Shown here piece after piece: positions 43,456 to 51,540 of a DNA stretch of 64,000 bases (positions within the stretch are counted from its first letter, which is position 1; every line of letters starts with the position of its first letter). The notes under the pieces were generated by a model, which was given only the letters and a program-made list of their open reading frames with translations, was not told where the DNA came from and did no database searches. The stretch comes from Lachnospiraceae bacterium. GTDB lineage: Bacteria > Bacillota > Clostridia > Lachnospirales > Lachnospiraceae. Location of the stretch: the NCBI GenBank assembly GCA_016287675.1, contig JAEFAR010000001.1:124001-188000 (forward strand). Direction: 5' to 3'. Made by a program: the position numbers and the translations under genes.

Positions 43456-43468
43456 CACAAGGATGAAA

Positions 43469-43801
43469 ATGGATTTTTTCAGGCGCAGGGAGTCGGCAGG
43501 ACCCGACTTTAACAGAAAAGCGCCTTCCAAAAACGGAATATTTTCCTGTGCATTCGGAATAGCGGCTTTGACGGTGTTTGCGGTTGCAAGCGCAATTTCA
43601 GCCGGAATGGGAGGAAATGCTGCGGAGCCGGTGGGATTAATGGGAATCTCATCGGCGATGCTTTGTGTTGTGGGTCTGGCTTTTGCGGGAGATGGCATGA
43701 GAGAAAGGGAAGTGGGGTATCTGTTCCCGGTGATCGGATTTGTGATCAACGGGCTTTTACTTGTCTATCTGTTCTGGCTGTACATCTACGGGCTGATCTG
43801 A
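43469..43801 (+). CDS. DUF6142-like small membrane protein
   Basis: About 110 residues with three hydrophobic helices after a basic N-terminus; the pattern (NGIFSCAFGIAALTVFAVA, GLMGISSAMLCVVGLAF, FPVIGFVINGLLLVYLF) resembles DUF6142 proteins of Lachnospiraceae. I place the start at 43469 because AAGG lies six bases upstream; the ATG at 43463 has no spaced site. It is 10 bases before the next gene. Function unknown. Confidence 0.6.
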   Translation: MDFFRRRESAGPDFNRKAPSKNGIFSCAFGIAALTVFAVASAISAGMGGNAAEPVGLMGISSAMLCVVGLAFAGDGMREREVGYLFPVIGFVINGLLLVYLFWLYIYGLI

Positions 43802-43811
43802 GGGAGGAAAG

Positions 43812-44621
43812 ATGGATTTTTTGGAAGAAAGATATTCTCTTGCCCGGGAAAAGATCAGGGAGATAGCGGCAGGAGAAGACAAAATTGACAATATGCCCGA
43901 AAAAACGACTGATGCCTTCACGTACATCGCATCACTCTGGATCAAAGCCTGCGGGCTTTACGACATCTGTAAAGAAAAGGATGACGATTCTTTAAGAGAT
44001 CTTTGGAAATCAGAGAGTTTTGCAAAAGATTACCTTAAAGGGATATTACCGGGAAACTACGAAAATACTGTAGAAAATCCCGCCTATGCAATTAAAATGC
44101 TTAAAAGAAAAAACGGGCAGCTGTTTTCTTTTATGGCAAATGAAGTGTATCTGGCGCTTAATAACGCACTCAACAGAGAACTTGAGCTTTTGACCGTAAA
44201 ACTTGAGCTGTTCATTGAGATCTTCTGCATTTTCAGAGACGCTTTTTCTGACTCCGAAAACAGGGTCGAAGCGGAAAAACATGGATTTGAACTGGCTTTG
44301 GAAAGCATTTCATCTTTTATGAGGGACAACCTGGTCTTATTCGCGGAAGAGGCGGAAGAGCCCGATACGGAGCTTTTTGACGTTAATCCCCAATTCCTTT
44401 ACGATCATAGATGTGATGCGGCCCTTTGGCTGGACAGCCTTTATCTTGCAAGATACGCGGAGATGGGAAAACACTCCGCAAAACTGAAAAACAGGATCTT
44501 CGGAGCATCATTTCCGGAGCAGAACGGATTTGCGCCGACAGTAAAAAGAGAGAACATCTCCTTTACGCCGGCCCAGAAAAAACTTATTGAAAAATACAGC
44601 CCTGAAAAGGTGACTGTGTAA
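43812..44621 (+). CDS. Hypothetical protein resembling the N-terminal part of long M29-type aminopeptidases, no catalytic domain
   Basis: A 269-residue mainly helical cytoplasmic protein. From memory, ILPGNYENTVENPAYAIKML, GQLFSFMANEVY and LYDHRCDAALWLDSLYLARY resemble the long N-terminal region of Lachnospiraceae M29 leucyl aminopeptidases, which also follow DUF6142 genes. Here the frame stops before any metallopeptidase domain, and no homologous remnant follows because purE starts 36 bases later. So it is either a truncated relic or a stand-alone adaptor. GGGAGGAAAG precedes the start. Confidence 0.55.
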   Translation: MDFLEERYSLAREKIREIAAGEDKIDNMPEKTTDAFTYIASLWIKACGLYDICKEKDDDSLRDLWKSESFAKDYLKGILPGNYENTVENPAYAIKMLKRKNGQLFSFMANEVYLALNNALNRELELLTVKLELFIEIFCIFRDAFSDSENRVEAEKHGFELALESISSFMRDNLVLFAEEAEEPDTELFDVNPQFLYDHRCDAALWLDSLYLARYAEMGKHSAKLKNRIFGASFPEQNGFAPTVKRENISFTPAQKKLIEKYSPEKVTV

Positions 44622-44657
44622 ATATGGTCTTATGACCGGATCCAAAAGGGAGGAAAC

Positions 44658-45161
44658 ATGGCTAAAGTTGGTATTGTAATGGGAAGTGATTCTGATTTTC
44701 CCATCATGAAAAAAGCAGCCGAGATGCTGGAGAAATTCGGTATCGATTATGAAATGACGGTAATATCCGCTCATCGTATGCCTGACGTGTTCTTTGACTA
44801 CGCGGCAGGGGCTGAAGAAAAGGGTTTTAAAGTGATCATCGCGGGAGCGGGCGGAGCGGCTCACCTTCCAGGTATGTGCGCGGCAATCTTTCCGCTGCCC
44901 GTTATCGGAGTGCCCATCAAGTCCGCAGCTCTTTCGGGGATGGATTCACTCTATTCAATAGTGCAGATGCCCTCGGGTATCCCCGTAGCCACCGTTGCCA
45001 TTGACGGCGGTGCTAACGCAGGCATATTGGCCGCGAAGATCCTTGCCACATCCGATAAGGAGCTTCTTAAGAAGCTTGAGGCGTACAAGGAAGAGCTCAA
45101 GAGCTCTGTAATGGTTAAAAAAGCCAAGATGGAAGAACTTGGCTTGAAATATGAGAAATAA
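44658..45161 (+). CDS. purE: N5-carboxyaminoimidazole ribonucleotide mutase (class I PurE)
   Basis: Purine-biosynthesis mutase that converts N5-CAIR to [39 protein letters not shown] and the [15 protein letters not shown] segment carry the active site (S11-D12 and the SAHR loop His). The 167-residue length fits. GGGAGG precedes the start. No other pur genes flank it; it sits 18 bases before secDF. Confidence 0.95.
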   Translation: MAKVGIVMGSDSDFPIMKKAAEMLEKFGIDYEMTVISAHRMPDVFFDYAAGAEEKGFKVIIAGAGGAAHLPGMCAAIFPLPVIGVPIKSAALSGMDSLYSIVQMPSGIPVATVAIDGGANAGILAAKILATSDKELLKKLEAYKEELKSSVMVKKAKMEELGLKYEK

Positions 45162-45179
45162 ATAAAGGAAGAAAAAGAA

Positions 45180-47405
45180 ATGAATTCGAAATTAATTGGC
45201 AGCCTGAAACTTTTGGCAACTCTTGCGGTTGCAGCTTTTCTGACCTTCATGGCAGTGGTCGGCTTCGGTGAAAACAAGGTTTTCTCCGCTTCTGCCATCA
45301 AAAAGGGTCTTGATCTTGCGGGTGGTGTAAGCATCACCTATGAAACGGTCGAGGACGATCCCGACGCTGAGGATATGAATGATGCCATCTATAAATTACA
45401 GCTTCGTGCAGATGCTTATTCTACGGAAGCAAATGTTTACAAAGAGGGCACCAGAAGGATCACTGTAGAGATCCCCGGTGTCGATGATGCCGAAGCTATA
45501 CTCACGGATCTCGGTAATCCCGGAGCACTGTATTTTGTTTACGGTGCCGGAAACATTACACCCGACTCTTCAAAGGAGAGCGGTTATCGCCTTTCGAAGA
45601 CCATTGATGAGATCAAGGAAGCCGATCAGATCGTTTTAAACGGTAATGACATTGCGGACGCAAAGGCAGGCACACAGGAAGCTCAGAGCTTTGTGGGCGG
45701 AAGAGAGATCGTTGTCCAGCTTTTTTTAAACGATGTCGGATCCGAAAAGTTTGCTGAGGGTACAGCCAAGAGTGTCGGACAGCAGATCGCCATTGTTTAT
45801 GACGATGAGGTCATTTCCGCACCCAGAGTTAATTCTGCTATTACAGGCGGTATGGCAGTGATCACGGGTATGAAAAATATTGAAGAGGCTGACAGGCTTG
45901 CTGCCACCATCAGGATAGGTGCACTTCCCATCGAACTCACCGAGATCCGTTCTAATGTGGTGGGCGCACAGCTGGGACAGGATGCCATCAAGTCGTCTCT
46001 CATTGCTGGAGCTGTGGGCTTTATCTGCCTGATCCTTTTCATGATCTGCTACTACAGGGTACCCGGTTTTTCTGCATCCCTTGCCCTTGTTATTTATGTG
46101 GGACTTATGGTGTTCTTCCTGAACGTATTTAATGCAACCCTTACATTGCAGGGAATTGCAGGTATCATTCTCTCGATCGGTATGGCAGTGGATGCCAACG
46201 TAATTATCTTCCAGCGTATGAGAGAGGAGCTCGGAAAGGGACTTACAGTCAGAAGTGCCATGAAGAACGGCTTTAAGAAGGCTTTCAGTGCTATTTTTGA
46301 CGGTAACGTGACCACACTTATTGCAGCGCTTGTGCTGTTTATCATGGCAGCAGGCGGAGTTAAGGGCTTTGCCACCACTCTTGCCATCGGTATCGTACTT
46401 TCCATGTTTACTGCCCTTGTGGTTACAAAGTTTATTTTAAGAGCATTATATGAGATCGGACTTTCCAATGAAAAGCTTTACGGCATTGCAAAGGAAAGAA
46501 GGAGCATTGCATTTGTAAAGAACAGTCCCAAGTTCGCAGCTCTTTCCTGCGTTCTGATCACTGTGGGCATAGTAGCCATGATCGTATTCGGTGTTAAGGA
46601 TGGCAAGGCTTTAAATTACGGCCTTGATTTCTCGGGAGGTACATCACTTTCGGTTAATTTTTCCGATGAATACGGCAGAAGCATGAACGCCGAGCTTGAA
46701 AAACTGGTTTCCGACACTGTTTCCAAGACTTCTCAGATCACAAAGGTCTCCGGTGAGAACACCTACATCATCAAGACCATGGAGATCGACAAGGATCAGA
46801 GAGCAAAGATCGTAAATGCACTGGTTGACAGATACAACGTTGATGAATCAAAGATCGAAACAGTTAACATTTCCGGAAGTGTAAGCTCCGAAATGAGAAG
46901 ACATGCCATCATTGCTGTTGTTGTTGCGGTTATCTGCATGCTGATTTACATCTGGTTCCGTTTCAAGAACTTCAATTTTGCAGCTTCTTCCGTAATCGCA
47001 CTTGTGCATGACGTTTTGATCGTTCTTATGCTTTACGCTGTAGTGAGGATCTCCGTAGGCAACAGCTTCATCGCCTGCATGCTCACCATCGTAGGTTACT
47101 CCATTAACGCCACCATCGTTATCTTTGACCGTATCCGTGAGAATATGGCAGAGAAGCGCAAGAAGGAAACTGTTACGGAGATCGTGGACAGATCCGTAAC
47201 CCAGACACTTTCAAGAAGCATCAACACATCCCTTACAACATTTGTAATGGTTCTTTCACTTGTGATCTTTGGTGTGGATGCGATCCGCGAATTTGCTTTC
47301 CCTCTGATGTTCGGTATCGTAGCAGGCGCGTTCTCATCCGTCTGCATTACAGGTCCCCTTTGGCATCTTATGGAAACACGTTTGTTAAAGCATGTTGAGG
47401 AATAA
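45180..47405 (+). CDS. secDF: Protein translocase SecDF, fused
   Basis: Membrane protein of 741 residues using the proton gradient to assist Sec secretion. SecD half: helix 1, D1 motif GLDLAGGVSITYE, the P1 periplasmic region, then helices with GIILSIGMAVDANVIIFQRM. SecF half from about 445: LNYGLDFSGGTSLSVNF and ACMLTIVGYSINATIVIFDR. About twelve helices in all. Start follows AAAGGAAG. It is followed after 10 bases by an anchored extracytoplasmic protein, probably in one transcript. Confidence 0.96.
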   Translation: MNSKLIGSLKLLATLAVAAFLTFMAVVGFGENKVFSASAIKKGLDLAGGVSITYETVEDDPDAEDMNDAIYKLQLRADAYSTEANVYKEGTRRITVEIPGVDDAEAILTDLGNPGALYFVYGAGNITPDSSKESGYRLSKTIDEIKEADQIVLNGNDIADAKAGTQEAQSFVGGREIVVQLFLNDVGSEKFAEGTAKSVGQQIAIVYDDEVISAPRVNSAITGGMAVITGMKNIEEADRLAATIRIGALPIELTEIRSNVVGAQLGQDAIKSSLIAGAVGFICLILFMICYYRVPGFSASLALVIYVGLMVFFLNVFNATLTLQGIAGIILSIGMAVDANVIIFQRMREELGKGLTVRSAMKNGFKKAFSAIFDGNVTTLIAALVLFIMAAGGVKGFATTLAIGIVLSMFTALVVTKFILRALYEIGLSNEKLYGIAKERRSIAFVKNSPKFAALSCVLITVGIVAMIVFGVKDGKALNYGLDFSGGTSLSVNFSDEYGRSMNAELEKLVSDTVSKTSQITKVSGENTYIIKTMEIDKDQRAKIVNALVDRYNVDESKIETVNISGSVSSEMRRHAIIAVVVAVICMLIYIWFRFKNFNFAASSVIALVHDVLIVLMLYAVVRISVGNSFIACMLTIVGYSINATIVIFDRIRENMAEKRKKETVTEIVDRSVTQTLSRSINTSLTTFVMVLSLVIFGVDAIREFAFPLMFGIVAGAFSSVCITGPLWHLMETRLLKHVEE

Positions 47406-47415
47406 AAGGTTTTAA

Positions 47416-48684
47416 ATGACAGAGATCAACGAAAAAGATGAAGATCTTTTAAAGAAAAAGAGAAATACAGGGAAGGGCAGGGGAAGTTGGATCATCGGCC
47501 TTGTCCTTATTGTTGTTGCGGTCGCCGTTTACGGCTACCGCAACGGTTTTTTTAAGTCAGCTTTCAACAACAAAAAAGACAGCTCCGTGTATCTTACGGA
47601 GGCGCTGGTTGAAAAGATGGAAAAGGCTGACAGATTCGTACTTTCCGAGATAGAGCTTCTTCCGGAGGGAAGGGGCACTGCCGTGGGAAAGGTGCAGGTC
47701 AGGAAGGATGGAGTGAACAGTCTGGCTGATCTCCTTTTAGGGAATGTGACACTGGACTTTCATTATACGGAAAATGGCTATGCCATCACGGAATCCAACT
47801 GGAACATTCCGTTAACTTCTTTTGACTTTGGAGATATTGATGTAAAAAAGATAGCTTCTTCCGGTGTCTTAAAGAACTCACGTGTTAAGAAGCTGATCAG
47901 AGAGTATCGCCTTATTTATTTTAATGAGCTGTTTAAGAATGCAGTGATCTCCAGAGATGACAACTTCATTAACAATCTTGGCGGAGTCATTTTGGTCGAG
48001 ACCGAGATGAAGTTCGAACTTTTGCCGGATGATTTTGACAGAGCCATACAGGCCTGCTTTGATACCGCAAAAAAGGATAAGGCACTGAAAAAAGTGTACA
48101 GATCCTTTGCACAGGATGATGTGACCTATGAGGAATTTCTTGATAATGAAAGACAAAAAGCAGATTCACGGATGAAGGGCGACACCGGAATTAAAAGACT
48201 TTCGGGAGCCTTTTATATAAATGTAAGTGAAGGGCTCACAATGGCCGATCTTTTGATCGAACCTCTTGACGATGCAGACGGGAGAGCGGCACATCACCTT
48301 AAGGCGGGGTACACCTGCCTGAACAATAAGATTGGATTTGTTCTGAACTCCGATGACGGAACAAATGTTGTAAACCTTCTGGGAAGCGGCAATTACAGCT
48401 CAGGAAAGACCACCTTCAATACAACGGGAAATATACTCGTGAAAGGACCCAAGGCTAAGGATCCCGCAGGGGATGAGATAAAGTTCACCACCTACGATCT
48501 TGAGCTTTTCAGGAGCGGCGAAGTATATGCAGCCGGGACAGTGACCCTGGATTACGTGAACGATCCTGCCATCGACAAAAGGAATGTATTCTTTGAAAGC
48601 GAAAACGGGATCCAGAGAGCGGAGATCATTATGGTCAAAAACGACGGAAGTACCGAAAAAACCGATATCTCCATAACAAGATAG
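47416..48684 (+). CDS. Membrane-anchored extracytoplasmic protein of unknown function, downstream of secDF
   Basis: 422 residues: a charged cytoplasmic tail (1-23), one transmembrane helix (~24-42), and a large outside part of mixed alpha/beta prediction. No Cys, no repeats, no motif that I recognise. The spacing of 10 bases from secDF and a common AAAAGG site argue for coexpression, so a role in secretion or folding at the outer membrane face is possible but unproven. A tRNA promoter starts right after its stop. Confidence 0.72.
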   Translation: MTEINEKDEDLLKKKRNTGKGRGSWIIGLVLIVVAVAVYGYRNGFFKSAFNNKKDSSVYLTEALVEKMEKADRFVLSEIELLPEGRGTAVGKVQVRKDGVNSLADLLLGNVTLDFHYTENGYAITESNWNIPLTSFDFGDIDVKKIASSGVLKNSRVKKLIREYRLIYFNELFKNAVISRDDNFINNLGGVILVETEMKFELLPDDFDRAIQACFDTAKKDKALKKVYRSFAQDDVTYEEFLDNERQKADSRMKGDTGIKRLSGAFYINVSEGLTMADLLIEPLDDADGRAAHHLKAGYTCLNNKIGFVLNSDDGTNVVNLLGSGNYSSGKTTFNTTGNILVKGPKAKDPAGDEIKFTTYDLELFRSGEVYAAGTVTLDYVNDPAIDKRNVFFESENGIQRAEIIMVKNDGSTEKTDISITR

Positions 48685-48687
48685 TTG

Positions 48688-48716
48688 TTGACATTTACAA
48701 AAGCCTGCTGTATAAT
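48688..48716 (+). promoter_or_regulatory. Consensus sigma-A promoter for the tRNA cluster (P1)
   Basis: Perfect TTGACA (48688-48693), 17-bp spacer, perfect TATAAT (48711-48716), 29 bases before tRNA-Pro. Confidence 0.85.
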
Positions 48717-48744
48717 TCGCTTGCTTTTTGTAAAACAAACGGCT

Positions 48745-48818
48745 CGGGGTGTGGCTCAGCTTGGTGGAGCGCCTGCTTTGGGAGCAGGAGGTCGCAGGTT
48801 CGAATCCTGTCACCCCGA
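48745..48818 (+). tRNA. tRNA-Pro (UGG)
   Basis: Cloverleaf of 74 nt: acceptor CGGGGTG/CACCCCG, anticodon stem CCTGC/GCAGG with loop TTTGGGA, anticodon TGG at 48779-48781, T-loop TTCGAAT. CCA not encoded. Confidence 0.95.
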
Positions 48819-48902
48819 TTCCGAAACCACAATAAAAACGATGGTTGACGGACGGGACACAACAAATTGTGTTTGTTTCTTGAAAAATAATAAAAAAGGT
48901 TG

Positions 48903-48931
48903 TTGACAAAACCTTCAACACGTGGTAAGAT
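48903..48931 (+). promoter_or_regulatory. Second tRNA promoter (P2)
   Basis: TTGACA (48903-48908), 17-bp spacer, TAAGAT (48926-48931), between tRNA-Pro and tRNA-Gly, able to drive the last five tRNAs separately. Confidence 0.7.
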
Positions 48932-49039
48932 ATCGCCTGTTCGAGTGAGAAACAAGAACAAACACAAAAAACGCGACTGGTATGATTCGTACCTTTCGGG
49001 CATATATCGATCCTCTTCAACGAGGGTAAAAATCTTTAT

Positions 49040-49110
49040 GCAGGTGTGGTTCAATGGTAGAACACCAGCCTTCCAAGCTGGATACGTGGGTTCGATTCCC
49101 ATCACCTGCT
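49040..49110 (+). tRNA. tRNA-Gly (UCC)
   Basis: 71 nt: acceptor GCAGGTG/CACCTGC, anticodon stem CCAGC/GCTGG with loop CTTCCAA, anticodon TCC, discriminator T. CCA not encoded. Confidence 0.95.
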
Positions 49111-49138
49111 TTTACTTAGACTTTTTGTACTAAGTTAT

Positions 49139-49212
<74 letters not shown>

Positions 49213-49290
49213 TGAGCGGTCTACGTATCGTAGACTGCATTCTTTTTTAAGAAGAAATTTCGGTTATCGTTTAATGAAAACGGTCATCAT

Positions 49291-49365
49291 GGTGGATATA
49301 GCGCAGTTGGCTAGCGCGCCAGATTGTGGCTCTGGAGGCCCAGGGTTCGAGTCCCTGTATCCACC
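49291..49365 (+). tRNA. tRNA-His (GUG)
   Basis: 75 nt including an encoded G-1 (49291) opposite C73. Acceptor GTGGATA/TATCCAC, anticodon loop TTGTGGC with anticodon GTG. Confidence 0.95.
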
Positions 49366-49402
49366 CTTCTTCGTAAACCGGAATAAAGGGCACCGCACAC
49401 AT

Positions 49403-49474
49403 TGGGCTATCGCCAAGCGGTAAGGCACAGCACTTTGACTGCTGCACTCGCTGGTTCGAATCCAGCTAGCCCAG
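49403..49474 (+). tRNA. tRNA-Gln (UUG)
   Basis: 72 nt: acceptor TGGGCTA/TAGCCCA, anticodon stem CAGCA/TGCTG around CTTTGAC, anticodon TTG, discriminator G. Confidence 0.94.
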
Positions 49475-49491
49475 CTTCTGGGAGAAAACAT

Positions 49492-49564
49492 GGGCTACTA
49501 GCTCAGGCGGTAGAGCACTTGACTTTTAATCAAGGTGTCGCGGGTTCGAGTCCCGCGTGGCTCA
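49492..49564 (+). tRNA. tRNA-Lys (UUU)
   Basis: 73 nt: acceptor GGGCTAC/GTGGCTC with two G-U pairs, anticodon stem CTTGA/TCAAG around CTTTTAA, anticodon TTT. Confidence 0.94.
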
Positions 49565-49576
49565 CAACGATAATAC

Positions 49577-49625
49577 AGGCGGATTCCGTTAGAAAACAGC
49601 GGTTTCCGCCTATTTCATTTCTATA
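49577..49625 (+). terminator. Probable terminator of the tRNA cluster
   Basis: AGGCGGA (49577-49583) with TCCGCCT (49605-49611) and an inner CCG/CGG pair; the following tract is T-rich but interrupted. Confidence 0.55.
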
Positions 49626-49663
49626 GATTTTTAAACAAACTAAACGAGCTAAAAGTCTTCTTT

Positions 49664-50113
49664 TTGTCTTCAAAGTCATTTTTGAAGACAAAGGGGTATG
49701 ATCTTGGGGATAATGCAACGTGCACTTTTTCGGCCACATCTGCGCTTATGATATTGTTTTTTTCGTGCATAACGGCAGCGGTCGGAGCTACAACAGGAGT
49801 TTTAAATCTGCCGACTGACCTGAGCCACGTTCTGCATTGCATTTCGGCCATGCTCCTGTTCGGCTTCTTTGCATACATGATCGGCTGGAGGTTTGTGAAG
49901 ACGGATGCCATGATCAGATCTTCCGGAAAGAAAACCCGGGATCGGATATATAGAATTTGTGCATACATAATCCTGGCGGCAATGGGAATGCAGGCGATGA
50001 CATCTTTTATGTGTATCGGATGGATTACTATTGTAAACGAAACGGTCATGCTCTGGGCATTCTCACTTGCCTGGGCGGTCAAGGCCGGATGCTTTAAAAA
50101 ACTTAATGATTAA
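49664..50113 (+). CDS. Hypothetical membrane protein (start uncertain)
   Basis: Up to 149 residues with about four hydrophobic helices (GYDLGDNATCTFSATSALMI onward) and a basic middle. I do not recognise it. The only start that keeps the whole frame is TTG at 49664 with no ribosome site, and the frame stays open further upstream to the tRNA region, so this may be a decayed gene or start internally. The hydrophobic pattern and the terminator after it favour a real coding past. The antisense frame over the same bases looks like a shadow. Confidence 0.4.
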   Translation: MSSKSFLKTKGYDLGDNATCTFSATSALMILFFSCITAAVGATTGVLNLPTDLSHVLHCISAMLLFGFFAYMIGWRFVKTDAMIRSSGKKTRDRIYRICAYIILAAMGMQAMTSFMCIGWITIVNETVMLWAFSLAWAVKAGCFKKLND

Positions 50114-50124
50114 GAATGAAGAAT

Positions 50125-50153
50125 TTTCCTGCCTTCGGGCCGGAATTTTTTTG
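50125..50153 (+). terminator. Terminator after the 49.7-kb membrane gene
   Basis: TTCCTGCC / GGCCGGAA stem with one mismatch around a TTCG loop, followed by seven T's. Confidence 0.75.
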
Positions 50154-50217
50154 TTGTCATATTAATAATACTTGAAAAAACTGCCTCAATTCTTGAAAAA
50201 ACAGGAAATAAACATAC

Positions 50218-50246
50218 TTGCCATATATATGTAAAAAGGTTATACT
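50218..50246 (+). promoter_or_regulatory. Predicted promoter of the MazF-like gene
   Basis: TTGCCA (50218-50223), 17-bp spacer, TATACT (50241-50246), 30 bases before the ATG. Confidence 0.6.
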
Positions 50247-50276
50247 CCCTTAAAATGCACCAAGAGGAGCGAAGGC

Positions 50277-51053
50277 ATGAAAAGAGATATTGCAGAGAAT
50301 ATAGCAACCAAAGAAAAGGCTATTAAAGACATAGATAATTATTTGACAGAACTCCTTGGCAAAGACGATGATGAACAAGCTAAGGCTGGAAAGTTAAGCG
50401 CGTGGTTGGAAAAGTTCATTAACTTTTTACGCTTTGAGAATAAGTTCAACCCTACCGGTTTAAAGAGATATAAGAGAGGCGAAGTAGTAAAGGTACATCT
50501 TGGTTATAATATCGGATCTGAAGAAGGCGGGCTTCACTATTGTTTAATAGCAGATAAGAACAACCCTCAGTCGTCACCGGTCGTTACAATAATACCCTTG
50601 ACTTCGGTCAAGCCCGATAAAGATCTTAGTAATCTTCATCCGATGGAAGTTTATCTTGGAAACGAGCTATATACCAAGATGAACACTAAAAACAACACAA
50701 TCGTAAAGAAAATAGAAGAAGAAGTAACAACGTTAGAAGAGATAATTCAGAACGCCCAGGAAGAGAAAAGCAAAGAAGTTGATTTAAAAATGGTTCTGGA
50801 TTTGAAGAAAAGGGTTAATGCATTAAAAGATCAGATAGCCTTATCCAAAAGAATTGAAAAAGAAATACTGAAAATGAAAAAGGGCAGCATCGCCTTGGTT
50901 AATCAGATACGCACTATAAGCAAGATGCGGATAAGCGACCCAAAAAGGAACAAAGATGTTCTTAGTGGCATAAGAATTTCTGATGAGAAGTTAGACCTTA
51001 TCGACAGAGAAATAATTGAATCATTTACAAATTATTCATCAAAAATAGATTGA
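50277..51053 (+). CDS. MazF/PemK-like protein interrupted by a coiled coil, no visible antitoxin
   Basis: 258 residues. An N-terminal helical part (1-60), then the MazF-type start YKRGEVVKVHLG (65-76) with NIGSEEGGLHYCLIAD and VVTIIPLTS (102-110). The fold is then split by a charged coiled coil (~137-200), and resumes with KKGSIALVNQIRTISKMRI (201-219), which matches the strand where MazF carries its catalytic Arg/Ser/Thr. Related mRNA endoribonucleases are ~110 residues. It has its own promoter and terminator and is a single gene; no small antitoxin reading frame flanks it. Activity is uncertain. GAGGAGCGAAGG precedes the start. Confidence 0.75.
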   Translation: MKRDIAENIATKEKAIKDIDNYLTELLGKDDDEQAKAGKLSAWLEKFINFLRFENKFNPTGLKRYKRGEVVKVHLGYNIGSEEGGLHYCLIADKNNPQSSPVVTIIPLTSVKPDKDLSNLHPMEVYLGNELYTKMNTKNNTIVKKIEEEVTTLEEIIQNAQEEKSKEVDLKMVLDLKKRVNALKDQIALSKRIEKEILKMKKGSIALVNQIRTISKMRISDPKRNKDVLSGIRISDEKLDLIDREIIESFTNYSSKID

Positions 51054-51133
51054 CAGAATTTAACGATTAGGTTATCATTCATAACACAAAGCCGCTTGCC
51101 GGCATTATCAAAGACATTGTCCTAAACGGACAG

Positions 51134-51172
51134 GAAGGTGACACTTTAGCGGGTGTCACCTTCTACTTTTTT
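51134..51172 (+). terminator. Terminator of the MazF-like gene
   Basis: Perfect 11-bp stem GAAGGTGACAC (51134-51144) with GTGTCACCTTC (51153-51163), then TACTTTTTT. Confidence 0.88.
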
Positions 51173-51268
51173 GCCACTAATAATTCAGAGAACTATCCGA
51201 TATTTATGCCACCTTTTCAAAGACAACAAGAAATACCTCCTGTTGCGGCAGCACGTAAATGTTCGGAT

Positions 51269-51335
51269 AAGGACCCCGGTCGCTCACTTAAAGGTTCTTT
51301 TTTGACTGTCAGATCAGTTGGGGAAGAACTTTTTT
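51269..51335 (+). promoter_or_regulatory. Two mutually exclusive hairpins (possible attenuator)
   Basis: GGTTCTT (51293-51299) can pair either with AAGGACC upstream (51269-51275) or with AAGAACT downstream (51324-51330). Each arrangement ends in a T tract (51298-51303 or 51330-51335). Both cannot form together. Confidence 0.35.
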
Positions 51336-51540
51336 AATTATCGATATCAGGCCCTTTTGAGGGCGTTTCTTTATATTCCTTCTTATTTCCCTATTCGTGA
51401 GACAAATAAATAAAAACGGCTTATTGTCGAATATTATATCTGGCAATAAAGATTTTGTTGACTTATATCAGATTATCGAAACTAAATTGTATTTTTTACG
51501 GCATCTATATTGTAGAGGATTTTGGTGAGGAGGCGGTTGG

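Larger units (their letters stand above)
51054..51540. other. Intergenic region, 487 bp, with several hairpins
   Basis: No convincing gene. It holds the terminator of the MazF-like gene, then two overlapping hairpins each with a T tract (51269-51303 and 51293-51335), then a short GCCC/GGGC hairpin near 51350-51372. From ~51375 to the start of the next gene it is AT-rich. Confidence 0.5.

Noticed and set aside
49621-50082. Minus-strand reading frame of 153 codons opposite the 49.7-kb membrane gene
   Set aside because: The product has a biased composition typical of an antisense shadow, and the plus-strand frame has a coherent membrane-helix pattern and a terminator after it.
50277-51053. A classical two-gene MazEF toxin-antitoxin module
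   Set aside because: No small antitoxin-like frame exists on either side; the gene has its own promoter and terminator.
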